Origin: Circinella umbellata
Lineage: Eukaryota > Mucoromycota > Mucoromycetes > Mucorales > Lichtheimiaceae
Direction: 5' to 3'
Assembly: GCA_025093555.1 (NCBI GenBank)
Contig: JAIWNF010000041.1
Coordinates: 186,001 to 250,000 of the forward strand
DNA length: 64,000 nt
The notes under the pieces were generated by a model. That model was not told the DNA's origin. It saw only the letters and a program-made list of their open reading frames with translations, and did no database searches. Positions 25,550-36,856 of this stretch are shown piece by piece (position 1 is the first letter of the stretch; each line of letters starts with the position of its first letter). Position numbers and translations under genes: made by a program.

Positions 25550-25676
25550 CACCGCTATCACGTCTGTCAATATGACTATCAGCATTTTGAATGTCAGCAG
25601 CTAGTTGAGCACTACCAGTGTATGCTGTAGAGAGAACCAAGGCACAAGCAAAAAAAATAATAGTAGAATATTTCAT
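25550..25676 (-). CDS. First exon of a secreted protein (signal peptide), rest not found
   Basis: ATG at 25676 starts 42 codons and one extra base before a good donor (GTAAGC at 25549-25544). The product begins MKYSTIIFFACALVLSTAYT, a textbook signal peptide with a Lys after Met and a hydrophobic core, followed by SAQLAADIQ and an acidic/His/Arg segment. The next exon should lie to the left, but the satellite starts immediately after the donor and no continuation is seen within several kilobases. Either the gene has a huge repeat-filled intron or it was truncated. Function unknown. Confidence 0.5.
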
Positions 25677-28600
25677 AATGATGATTTGTTACTGAATGAA
25701 GAAAGATGTAGTTGATTTAATAGAAAAAGAATTTTTTTTTTATATAGTCTTCTTATTTCCTTTTTTTTTTCTCGCCCGTGTTCACATATATATCTACCAC
25801 TTAGATACTTACCGACGCCTTTCTGCATATAGTCACCTCCTTGCAATAAGAGCAAGAATCTAGGGGGCTTAAATATTGTCCATTTATTTCTGCAACTTAA
25901 TGTACATTGCTCCTATTTTTTTTCACATGTACGTAGCGACGTGTCGACAGAACTATGAAGAAAATTTCTCGATCTACATAATATAATATCTTCTATAATC
26001 TATTCCAATGTATCGATCATCAGTACCCGTGAAATCATTTGTTTATCTTTTTTGTCTTTTATTGTAGAGTACTGTTAACTAATCATGCAGTCGTATACTC
26101 CCCACTTCTACTCCTGAACACATTATAGTTATCGTTTTCTCGTTTTGGTGGGGGGCAGGTTCTGTTAACGCCACATATTATTTTACTGCTACTGTATATA
26201 GTTTCAGTCCCACAAGGAAGAAACCATATACATAGAAGTCTAGAGCAATACAATCTTTTGTTAATAAAATAAACTTTCATCAATTTCCCATTTCTTTGAG
26301 CGATTCTGGGGCTTTTTACTATGTCTTTTCTGAACATATACCTGTGGACAGTATTAAATAGTCGATCACAGTTTATCCAAAATAGATTTGATCCCATGAT
26401 GACAACACATAGGAGATGTATTGTCATGCATTGCGGCGATCTTTTGCAACACCGCATTTTCATTTGTAAATATTACTAACATTTGGAAGCGTTCCCATTA
26501 GGATATACGTATTATGGCTTTATAATCCACTTTTTTTATTATTTAAGGGATTATTTTGGGAATATTAATAATGATATTTTGTAAGTTTTATTTATATTTT
26601 TCTTTTTTAAAAAATAGAACCATAACATACGTATACGGGAAACAATATTGAAGATACGTAATAATAATAGTAATAATAATAATAAATAGTAAACTCTAGT
26701 GTCTGAAATATTCACATGGTGGAGATGTGCTATCGAAAAGAACAGAATATTTTCTGTAAAAATAATAATAGGGGATGTACAGCATGATTTGTACCCTTAT
26801 TTTTCGTGTGACCTCTTCACTTTACTTTTGCCTTTTCCAAATGATTCACAGCCTTTGTCAATTACATAAGAGAAAGTAGAGCATTATCACCTCTATCATC
26901 AGGGTAGACAATATTCTGTGTAGATCTTGGGCTTCTATGGATTCTTGATCATTGATGATCGTATGTCCCTTTGGATATATAAACTCATTGTATCTTTATC
27001 TACCTTTTATTGCAGTCTTCTTGTTATATTGCAATTCTTCACCGTACATTATCGTGATATTATCAATAAGCAAAAATAAATAACAAAGCACAAAGTTATA
27101 ATTCGTCACGCGCAAAATTGACTTTGAAATTATGGAGCCAAAATATCATCTTCTTGGTGTGTCCTGTTTTCCAGTCCCTTATTATTATTATCATTACTAT
27201 CAGTACCATCAGTATTATCACCTAAACAAATATCAGAAGTTTTACAGTCAATAATAATTTTCACCTCTATTCAATAAAAATTAATTATACTTGAAATATT
27301 ACCTGGAACAAGATTCGCAATAAGTAGATAGATATATATTTGCTTCTCAACATTGATATTATTTTTGCCAGTCAGCACACTGTTTTTCCACATGTCGTCT
27401 ACCGTGGTAATGGCAAAGGAATCTATTAGTTCTATCCAGTGTGTGTTAATAGTAGTCTATGGACTAGCCCGCGACGTCCCAAGTGAAAGTGGTAGGTAAG
27501 TCCTACACATTTTCAGTTAATACAGTATGTGTTCACTGCCATTATTTTCAGTTGAAAATCTCAGGTAATATAATGAAATGGTGTTGGTGGATGATATATT
27601 TGACCAGATAACTCATTTTTTTTCATGACTACTAGAAAACAAAATTTCGATCAGGGATTAAATCGCATTTACTCTTTTTAATGCAAATAGTAGCAGTAGT
27701 ATTAGTGACAGGATAATTTTAATTGGTAATATGTATATATCGTTAATATTACAGTACATATAATTTATATACTGGATTATCTAATAGTTTACCTGGAAAA
27801 TATTTTAGTTTTATTATTAGAGACACTCTATAATTTCGTGGACACTAGAGTTTCAATTTCGTGCCCCATTAATAGCCCGGGTAATATGTCTAGGGGAAAA
27901 GAAAACTCATTATCATTGTTTAAAATCAACTATTGTTTAGTTATGCTAATCAGTCCATCAATGATATTGATAACTAGGCTTCCTTTTCTTTGAAGCATCC
28001 AAAAGGTGCAAGAAGTGTGGAATTTGCAGGGCTGTAATTATACCTAATTTATCACCCTCGTTATTAAAAGCTCAAGTTTTAGTTTATAAAATAATATCGA
28101 CAGTACAGTATATTGCTATTACATAACGTTTTATTTGAATGATGTGTTATTTCAACACGCTCATTAGCTGAATAAATATAAATACTTGGGTGATAAAATT
28201 ATGCAGTTTGATGGGGAGGATATAAGAATACTTCTGGTAATGGAAATGGTAAGATTCTTCTACATGGAATTGGAGATGATGGTTGGGTATTACTGATATC
28301 ACTACTTTTCTTTTTTGATATTCGTGTTTTTTTTTTGGTAATACTGTCGAGGTTGTAATAATTTTTTCGCTACTTCAGCTGTTATTGGTATATAATGTAA
28401 TAACGTATGACCAGCTATTATATACTTAAAGTTGTGTTCTGCCCGTTAGTGTGAGGAAGCATAATTATATAGAAATAGGTAGAAATAGAAAGACGGCTCG
28501 AGTGTATATATGAATAAAAACGATTACTGTTTCCAGGTTGCTAGGAAACCCTTTATTTATATACGTTGAATTATCAGGGCTAATTTACATCTAACTAATA

Positions 28601-30409
28601 TATATCTAATATCAATGATCAACATTTCTATATAGAATAACTATCCTAATATTTCTATATCCAACCATGGGCTCAACTATGCTGTCGTCTATCCTTAGTA
28701 TTCCACAGATAAGCATCTAGATTAACAACGTCACGGTTGAATAAATCGTCCTAATGATCTTACACCATTACATATAATGCTTATGGTACTACTGTTTGTA
28801 GTGCTACTGTTTGTTATGTTATTGATGTATTTTCTACTGTGCGATTTGATGATGATGATGACGAAGTTAAGAAAGGTGGAATAGCAGCAGGTAAAACAGG
28901 TACTATGCACTGTTGAGAAGTATGCAGTGATTTCCCTGCTTCTTCTTTCTCTCTATTGCTTGGTTTCATAGTGCCATTTGATATTTCTGCTTATTCTCCA
29001 GTATTTTCTGCCAGAACCTGCTGCTATATTGTTATTATGTAAAAATGGTGGATGGGGTTATGATTTACTTGTTTGCTATACAACAAGAGTCTGGAAATCA
29101 TTTGAATCTTTTTTCGTATAGATGATAGTATCTACACGCAATCGATATTTGAAAACAACTAATATTTTAGTTTTATTATTGTTTTTATATTTTTTGTTTT
29201 TTACGTATTAAGTGAAAAAAAAATAGAACCGTAAAAATTAGGAGCTACATATAATCCAAACCATAAACCTAATCACCATAAATCATCCTCTTTTATAGAT
29301 TATACACTGCTTCTCCCTTTCTCGAAATATTGGTGTTACTTATAAACTATCATGTTTTGACAAAATTTGAAGCGACAAATCTCAATGAAAAATATATATT
29401 TTTCAAAAATTGTTCCGTAACATTTATTCAGAATACCTAAATTAACATATATTACGGCTCAAAAAGTTCACAACTTCATTTCTGACATTTTTTTGTCAGT
29501 TCTTATTCCAACTAATATATTGACAGTTTTAAGCCAGTACGTATGCACCTTAGCACTACGTAGCCGTAATGATAATGATCATCGTTTACTTCAGGGAGTG
29601 CTTTTATATGCGTAAAAAAAAGTGGTGTTGATAGCATAAGAAATTCGTACTTCATGGAATTTTTTTTTCGTCCAAGCGTCTAGATGGAAATAACCGTAAC
29701 ACAAGTATCGATTAAGTTTAATTTATTACTAAATAATGATAGTGAGAAGTTACTAACAATGATAATTTATTTTCTTGATATAACAAAAATATAGAGTGAT
29801 TGTACCGAAATCAAATGTACACATTTAACATCGAATAACCATATTACGTATGATTATAATGTGGTATTACACATGCTTTCATTATCTGGAGACACAATAA
29901 CACCCATTCCAAAATACCCAATTTTAAACTAATGATGGATAGCCAAAATAACAATCTATATCTACTAGCATCATGCTTTTAAAAAGAACGTGAAGACATA
30001 GTTTGATCCACTCAAAGTGATGAGCAATCCCCACGAACAACAATAACTATATCTCCTTCACACTTTAGCATTACTTATAAGATGATAAAGTATCAATATT
30101 GAGTGTACAAATTAGTCCATGAATTTATTTAATAAGTATAATCATATGACCAGCAACAATTAGAAAATATGTGCATGTATATCAAAATAATAAAATAAAA
30201 CAAAGATGTGATAGAAAAATGTTATATATTTGGAATGAGTTCTAATTCAGAAAATGAATCATGAAAATTTGCGTATAATGAGAAGGGAAATGCAACTGAT
30301 GTATAATAAATTGGGTATTGTGATATGAAGGTATATAAAATTGATTACTGAGGCTTTTTTGGTGATAGTTTCGGGGATGGTGCACATGGAAGAATTGTCG
30401 TAGATGGGT
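25677..30409. other. Long gene-poor region
   Basis: AT-rich with no convincing genes apart from a possible transposase scrap at 26083-26463. Segments near 27400-27490, 28200-28300 and 28640-29110 are less AT-biased and may be old element remnants, but no termini, repeats or protein motifs are clear enough to name. Six or more TACGTA hexamers occur here. Confidence 0.5.
26083..26463 (-). pseudogene. Possible IS1595/ISXO2-like transposase remnant
   Basis: A 126-codon minus-strand frame. In an adjacent frame it contains WEIDESLF, followed in the main frame by KRLYCSRLLCIWFLPCGTET, which resembles the order of the catalytic EIDESLF and the R-Y-x-R-G-x-x-L-x-x-W-x-F-G block of ISXO2-like transposases of early-diverging fungi. 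A frameshift between the parts and a lack of other motifs make this tentative. Confidence 0.25.
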
Positions 30410-33076
30410 TTACAACATTTGCGAAAGACATGCTTCCAAGAACGGACGGTTCACTGAGTTTTTAATCGTTTGATCTACTAATTCTCTTACTTGAGAGATC
30501 AAGATTAGCATTGCTCCAAAATCACTGGGAATTGTAGCAACTGTCGATGGGAAATAATAGGGGTCGGTTCGGTTAATCCGGCATACATAGGTAGAAGGAT
30601 TATCCATGGCAATAATACGAAGTTTTAGTCCTATATTTAATCCAAATACGTGTATTAGCTGCCAAATAAATATTAAACTTTATCAAGATAATTAATAATT
30701 TAACTCGTGTCTTAACTTACCCATCATTACAAACCCAATCACGACTAACTCTTTAACTTTTTCAGCACACACTTTTGAGAGATTGTACAATTGGTCCTTC
30801 AACATCTTAGGAACTTTCAATCCAAGTTCTTTTGTTTCTTTGGCACCAGCATCACTATGGTCCTTTTTTCCTACTTCACTACAACCAATTTCACCTCTAA
30901 CCACCTTGAGCAATAAGTCTGTTTTGTGTCCGTGTAATTCCCGCCCATTTTCGGTACATTGCTCATTGCGTCGTTCAGCACTGGCAGCACTCTCCATTTC
31001 CCCGCTTGAACAAAAAAAGGTTAATTTATTTTTCTACGTAACTAACTTCTTGCTGATAAAAAAAGCAATGAACCTATTTACTGACGTTCTTACATCCACC
31101 TTCATATTGTCAAACGCATAATCAATAAAGCTCCAAATGCGTCGAATTATATCTCCTTCTGTTTGGTTGGTTATTGGGAAAAAATTAGAATGGAAAATGC
31201 TTATAACAGTCTGAAACGAATACTGGGCCCAATCAAGAATAAATTCCTCGTCAAAATCAAACATGCGTTTTCGAACACGTTTTTCAAGTTTATTGATAGT
31301 CATCTACTCATTTATATAACATATATACCCGGCTAGATTAGTTTTTTTTGCTCGCAAATAGATATATATATAGTTAAAATCAGATAACACAAGACTCATA
31401 CTGTAAATGTGTGTGTTTTAATAGGAGTTGGAGGGGTTTTAATGATGGTTGGCAATTTAGGTTGGGATAACCAAAAGATTAGACTTAAAATTTAATTGAG
31501 TAAAGTAAAATATCGGAAATGATCCAGTTTTCACTCAAAATGGAAGAAAGAGGCTAAGACTTAGTTTTTATAAAGAAAAATAATAATTGATTGATTGTGG
31601 GAGCTTATTTTTGGACTTATATTATGCCAAACCACAAAAGAGGAAATATCACTTGAAAATATGAGTTGGATTAATTATCCAAATAGTGGATATAAAAGTA
31701 TTTTATTATCAAAAAATGTAAAGATAAGAAGCTAAGGTAAAAGTGTCTGATCAATTCGATCCTATTTATACTATTTACTATAATGTTTAATAATAATTAA
31801 TATTATAAAAACTATTTAATAATCATTAATGCTTCTTGTTAATATTAAAAATATTTAATAATCGTTAATGTTTCTTGTTAATATTAAAAATAATTAATAA
31901 TGTTTTTTTAACATTAGCGTCCACCAATGAAATTCAATCTTAGTTTTGGCAATTATAATATTCATTTTAATACTTCATTTATTATTATTACTAAATTTTG
32001 TTCATATGACAATAAAAGAAAATATGATGAGTGGAGTTTTTTTCAGGCGTAACAATACCAAATTGATATATCCATTCACATAATCAAGAAGTTGGGGTAC
32101 TGCACGCGGTAATGGATGGGGATTTTCTCCACAAATCTCGTCAAGTTCTTCTCGTGTAAATTCTTTTCTGATTTTTTCATCTCCTAAATCAAGTATAAAG
32201 CTATGGCACGAACTAAGCATAAAGAACAAATGTTTAAAATTTAGAACAGTTTATTCTAATTTTGTTGTAACTTCCAATCAAGTTGTAAAAGTAATCACCC
32301 ACTGTTCATGTTCTTCTTTCAGGCCAAAGTTATATAATGTGTTTTCGACTATTTTGCCGGTAGATAGTACCCATTTCTTGTTTGGTTTCATTTCATCGAA
32401 CTGTTCTTGAACTGATTTGTTAAATTCTGCGGTAACTTTAGGTATCGATGTAGTGCTGGTGGTGGATCTACTGGATCTGCTGCCTGTTTCATTATGTTCG
32501 CTCGAATCTCTTTCAGTTACAGAGCATGTTGAGGTAACATCAAGTTCTTCCTCCTCTTCTTCTTTCTCCTCTTCTTCCTCCTCTTCCTCGTTCTCCACTT
32601 CTTCGTTCTCCGCTTCTTCGCTCTCTTCTTGTTCTTGTTGCTGTTGTTGTTGTTGTCCATTGACTGCAGTGTTTGAATGTTTTTCGCCTTGATTCTAATA
32701 AATCTCTATCTGTCAAAAAATCATTTTCTTTTTTGCATGAATGCTAAATATTATAACACCTACTTTAGGTATAGAGAGGGCAACAGAGCTCCAGTCAACT
32801 TTCTTTGTGTTCAACCTCTGTTTTTCAGTTTTTCCTTTTTGACCATAAAATAGTTTATGCGCTTTTTTATAGCGTTCGGTCCAGGCAATTTTTAAATCTT
32901 CGTCAATATTATGTAGAGTCGCAATCGCGCGAGTTTGCTTTACTACGAAATCTTTCAATGAGGGAACACTTGTAGTCTGAAAATAGGACTCAAATACTAT
33001 AAACCTTGGTTAGTAAAAGAAAAAAAACGCGCATTTGGCTAAACTTACTCTGGTAATGCTTCGGTGCAGCTGGCAT
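30410..33076 (-). CDS. Unknown protein of a multi-copy Mucoromycota family, 7 exons, 509 aa
   Basis: Exons (minus): 33076-33049, 32996-32764, 32694-32303, 32212-32059, 31303-31086, 31004-30721, 30630-30410; phases agree and total 1530 nt. Exon 5 uses a weak GTCAGT donor. Visible: N-terminal SLKDFVVKQTRAIATLH; a poly-Gln then Glu-rich low-complexity stretch (about residues 95-145); RRIWSFIDYAFDN; a C-terminal block with EIGCSEVGKKD, KVPKMLKDQL and MDNPSTYVCRINRT. I recall proteins with WSFID...DN, SEVGK...KxPKxxKD and MDxPxGYVCR in many copies in Mucorales genomes, without known function. No catalytic motif, signal or membrane segment is visible. Its copy number, and its lying within a duplicated, TE-flanked block, suggest a selfish or TE-linked gene (inference). 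Confidence 0.7.
31402..32054 (-). mobile_element. Solo LTR of a retrotransposon inside an intron
   Basis: Compared with the right-arm copy, the fourth intron of the 509-aa gene has a 653-bp insert. Read on the minus strand it begins TGTTACGCC and ends ATTTACA (TG...CA) and is flanked by the 4-bp repeat GTAT (32055-32058 and 31398-31401), as expected of an LTR left after recombination. The inner part has two or three imperfect copies of a TTCTTGTTAATATT unit (31830-31910 region). It sits immediately after the exon, so the GT of the donor belongs to the target repeat. Confidence 0.8.
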
Positions 33077-33125
33077 TTTGTCAAAGAATGAAGAAGCTTG
33101 CGTTATGGCGACAGAAATCCATGTA

Positions 33126-34495
33126 GCTTAGGCAGGTACTAAAAGTCGTGCCATCCTGCGGGGGGGGGGGAACACGAAAAAAGGTGTACAATCAAAAAGG
33201 TGTACTTTTTGAAATCCCACAATTCCAATCATAAAAAAGGTGTACAATTGGGTTCTATAACCTAATCGTAGACGTGATGCATCTTTCCATACAAGTATTT
33301 TTTCAAAACCGAATATTTACTGAATCAAATAATAATAATTTTATAAGAGTTATTCAAAAGAGTAAGATGTTTCTGTGAAGACACGTATCTTCATGTAGTT
33401 TTATAATTGACAGCGAAGCCAAAAAAAAAAAATTCCATCCAACTTTATGATAACAAGTTGTTCCGTAGGTTGTGATTTGGATGGATTGAATATTACTTTT
33501 TCTTTTCGTTGTCGAACTCGGTAGCTACACTACCACTTCCTGACACTGATAAGGATCTGTTACAGAATTTCTGTAATTTTATAGATAATAAGAGATAGTT
33601 TGAGGTTCGAGTGTTATAGGAAAGAAATAAAAAGAAGTCTAAATACTTTTTTTTGCTATTCATATCGCTCTTTTTTAAAAAGTACACCTTTTTGATTGTG
33701 CACCTTTTTTAGTGACACCCATCCTGCGGTCGTGCCATCCCCCCATGACTGCGTTTATTTTATTCCGCTGTGCTTGGTCGTGCCATTGATCCTGACATGT
33801 ACTTCGGTACCTCTGTCACATTATAAAATTGGAACGTGCCATTGATCCTTCCTTACTACCCTGCCCTGCCGTGAATGTTGTACCTTTGCATAGATAATAT
33901 TTTCCAACATATAATGACGTTAAAAAAGCCGGTGCTTTTGTTTCGTTTTAAATACTTTTCTTTTTGGTTCAGTAGTGTACATTTATATTATATAAATAGA
34001 GTACGAAATCATAACAGGGATGAAATAAAATGATAAATAATGCGAAAGTTGATTAAATCTTTTTAAAGGAAAAGTTTAAAAATAATATAAATGTTAGTAG
34101 TAAAAAACCATAAGAAAAGATAAAGAAGACCAAATGTGTATCTATAAGATAAACTATTTCCCAAAAATCATATTTGGAATTGTAAAAGTCAAATTAACAT
34201 GCATATCATGTACTTCCATTAATCAAAAATATTACTTACATTGGTAAAGAAGGTTTGAGTAAAAGATATTCATTATAACCTGATAAATAAAAATAATCTA
34301 TCATCTACACACAAATGTGATCGTACTATTATGAAGCTCATATATCATAATATCAAGTGTCGACGGGCAGCTAGGATAGTAAGGCGTGACCGAAGACAGC
34401 GGAGTCAAATTATGGGGGGATGGCACGACCGCAGGATGGCACGACTTTTGGTAGCTTGAACAACATTGAATTTCCGAACGATCGGATAGCAACAA
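33126..34495. mobile_element. TIR element with GTCGTGCCAT repeats, present only in the left arm
   Basis: Relative to the right arm (junction near 60150) this arm has about 1370 extra bases between GTA (33123-33125) and GTA (34496-34498). Near its ends are inverted copies of AAAAGTCGTGCCATCCTGCG (33141-33160; reverse at about 34430-34449), followed on both sides by GGTCGTGCCATCCCCCCAT. GTCGTGCCAT recurs internally (33728, 33776, similar at 33835). No ORF. The outermost bases are not symmetrical, so the exact ends are uncertain. It is interrupted by the Mutator-like element at 33162. Confidence 0.6.
33162..33718. mobile_element. Mutator-like MITE nested in the previous element
   Basis: About 557 bp, flanked by an exact 11-bp duplication CCATCCTGCGG (33151-33161 and 33719-33729). 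The inverted ends share AAAAAAGGTGTACAATC followed by AAAAAGGTGTAC (reversed at 33676-33712 with two mismatches). The left end is preceded by a run of G. A target duplication of 9-11 bp is characteristic of Mutator-like elements. No transposase is encoded. Confidence 0.75.
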
Positions 34496-35167
34496 GTAAA
34501 ATAATTTCAGCACAGGCTTTGCCCAATAAACTTATGCCCAGGCAGCTTAACTTTTGAAGACCCTCACTGTAGATGAGTAGTTTTTTTTATTTATTTTGAT
34601 GAAGAAAAGAAATAGATCCGGCATTATCAAAAAACAGAAAGCTTTAATTTTTTTTATTAAAGACGAGTTCAAGAAGAATAAAAAAGGGAGAAAACAGAGT
34701 TAAATGTAGAGCGTGAATTATAGCAAAGCGCGAGATTTTAACTTGGATTCTTATTTACATTTAACTGATTAAATTGGATTACTGATCAATTGAAATAGAT
34801 AAGATGGATTGATCATTATTACGCCCAAACTATCTAGTAAGTTAGAGGGAAACACTCTGTAAATATACTATGCGTGGGTGTGAAAGAGAGAAAGAAATAA
34901 AAAAAACATTATTGGTATATGAGGTCAAAGAGATCATATTTTATTGTTGCTTTGACGATGAGTTACATAAATGCGTTTGAAAATCATTCATTAGAATTAA
35001 CAATTCTTTAAACAACCGACATCTTTTAGAATACTTATCAACTTTAATACATTCTGACGTTATTAAATTAAACCTATACAAATGACGAACACATAAATAT
35101 ATATACACTTTTTATTTATTACGGCAACGAACCTTTCAGCTCAACTGAGCAGCCCAACAGCAAAACC

Positions 35168-36225
35168 GTTATCTTTTTTCTATCCAACTTTCAAATATTC
35201 CGAATAAAAAAATTAATATATGTGGATCATGGAGATGGAGCAAGTACAAATCGTTGTTTTGTATACAATTTTTCCTTTTTTTATTCAAAATAACTTGATC
35301 ATTATTTTTTTCATGCGATCCAAACAACGATATAAAAATATCAATTACATTTTTATAACTTCAGGTAAATGGAGTTAATAGTTATAATACTAAAAAGAAA
35401 AAACAATAGGTAGCAATACGTATTAGCTCAAAATAAAATAAAAAGTGATCCATTACTACTTTTATATCTCTACAACTTGTGTAATATTTCAAAAGAAATT
35501 CGTGTTTATGCTCCAGTACTAGCTTTGTACCCTTTTTTTTACACAATTAGTAATTCAACTGATCCCCAACATCTCAAAGTCAATGAGGCTCGGGATATGG
35601 TTTTTCAACCTACTCCTGTTACTGTAGGAACAGTGGTAGAGGATAAAGTTTCTACTTATCTTTCTGTCAATGAAAGTGGACCAGAAAGAGAGGGTGTGCA
35701 ATGGAACAATAAAATCGTATGTTTTTTTGACATTATGATTTCAGATATTGTGGTTTTAGAAATGAGAAAACTTGGTGATAACGTTTTGCGCACACAACAT
35801 TAATAACATATACATATTTACAGGTACTCTTTACACCTCTCTCTATCTCTTTATATTCCCATCACTTTTCTTTTTTTACGTGTCACCACTATATTTTTAT
35901 TTTTTATTTCATATATACTATCCATTATATATTATTTATTCAAATATATCCTACTTCACCTTATTTTTGTTCTAATATCAGTGTTCTATGAATTTGAATT
36001 GATGCTCTGATAACTTGTATACTTCTATAATTGATATTTTTATAACAATATACGATACTATTATTGTTGTTGTTTGGATCGCATGAGAAAAATAACGATC
36101 AAGTTATTTTAAATAAAGAAAGCACAGGTTGATACAAAATAACGATTTGTTCTTGCTCCATCTCCATGATCCACATATATTAATTTTTTTATTCGGAATA
36201 TTTCAAAGTTGGATAGAAAAATAAC
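35168..36225 (+). mobile_element. TIR element (about 1.06 kb) with a conserved ORF, left copy
   Basis: Inverted repeats of about 190 bp. The left starts GTTATCTTTTTTCTATCCAA and both ends hold ATTAATATATGTGGATCATG and TTGGATCGCATGA-type blocks; the right end finishes near GGATAGAAAAATAAC. The middle carries the open frame at 35417-35803. A second copy in opposite orientation lies at 58456-59535. Target duplication not resolved. Confidence 0.7.
35417..35803 (+). CDS. Conserved ORF of unknown family inside the TIR element
   Basis: Open from about 35417; the first in-frame ATG is at about 35597, but similarity with the right-arm copy begins earlier (DPLLLLYLYN), so an upstream exon or alternative start is likely. 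The well-conserved core includes LKVNEARDMVFQPTPVTVGT and STYLSVNESGPEREGVQWNN, nearly identical in the right-arm copy with mostly conservative changes. No catalytic motif or membrane segment recognised; not obviously a transposase. It may be a captured host-gene fragment. Near its start the left copy has TACGTA where the right has TA. Confidence 0.4.
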   Translation, partial: YVLAQNKIKSDPLLLLYLYNLCNISKEIRVYAPVLALYPFFYTISNSTDPQHLKVNEARDMVFQPTPVTVGTVVEDKVSTYLSVNESGPEREGVQWNNKIVCFFDIMISDIVVLEMRKLGDNVLRTQH

Positions 36226-36856
36226 TAGCTAATTCGTCATGCGACGTAATAGTTCCCCCCAACGCAGAAATTTTCTTTTAACGACAATCAAACTCAGCGA
36301 CAAACTAAAGTTTTGGGAAAAGGGGGTCTGTGCTCTATCGGAGTAGCATTGTGAAACAAAAAGTAATAACATTTGATCGGCATGAAACGACTTTTGTACT
36401 TACTTCTTTGACCGTTTAACAGTTATCATTGATATTATTCCTCTTTATTCATTCTTTTAAGCCTTATATCTTTTATCTAATTTAGCAATGTCGTATGATT
36501 TTTTCGGTATTCTAAATCAATTAAACAGTCATAAACCCGTGACAACAACGGGAATTCACCTCTCTGATTTCATGAGCTTCTTCCACTAGTAAGACTTCTC
36601 TGAAAACTTGAGTTTTTTGACAATTTTGGCAATTTTTTGTGATAATACTAATTTTTGGAAATTAAGTATTATCATTTTTTTTATAGAAAACGTATTTTTT
36701 ACTGTTGGTCTTTTTAATAATAAAATTTTATTATTATTTTTATTACATATTATATATTATTATTAAGCTTCTTGGATTAAGAGGCATCTTGATAGAATCA
36801 TCAAGTTTATTATTATTAAGATCAGTTTACCAAAGCCATTTTGTTTTTTAATAGTA

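Noticed and set aside
33493..33687. 64-codon frame inside the Mutator-like MITE
   Set aside because: Short, not transposase-like and overlapping the inverted end; not coding.
34301..34513. 70-codon minus-strand frame at the right end of the GTCGTGCCAT element
   Set aside because: It lies across the inverted repeat and is explained by that structure.
36488..36589. 34-codon frame (starts MSYDFFGILNQL) in the left arm
   Set aside because: The right-arm counterpart is interrupted by stops, and nothing indicates translation.
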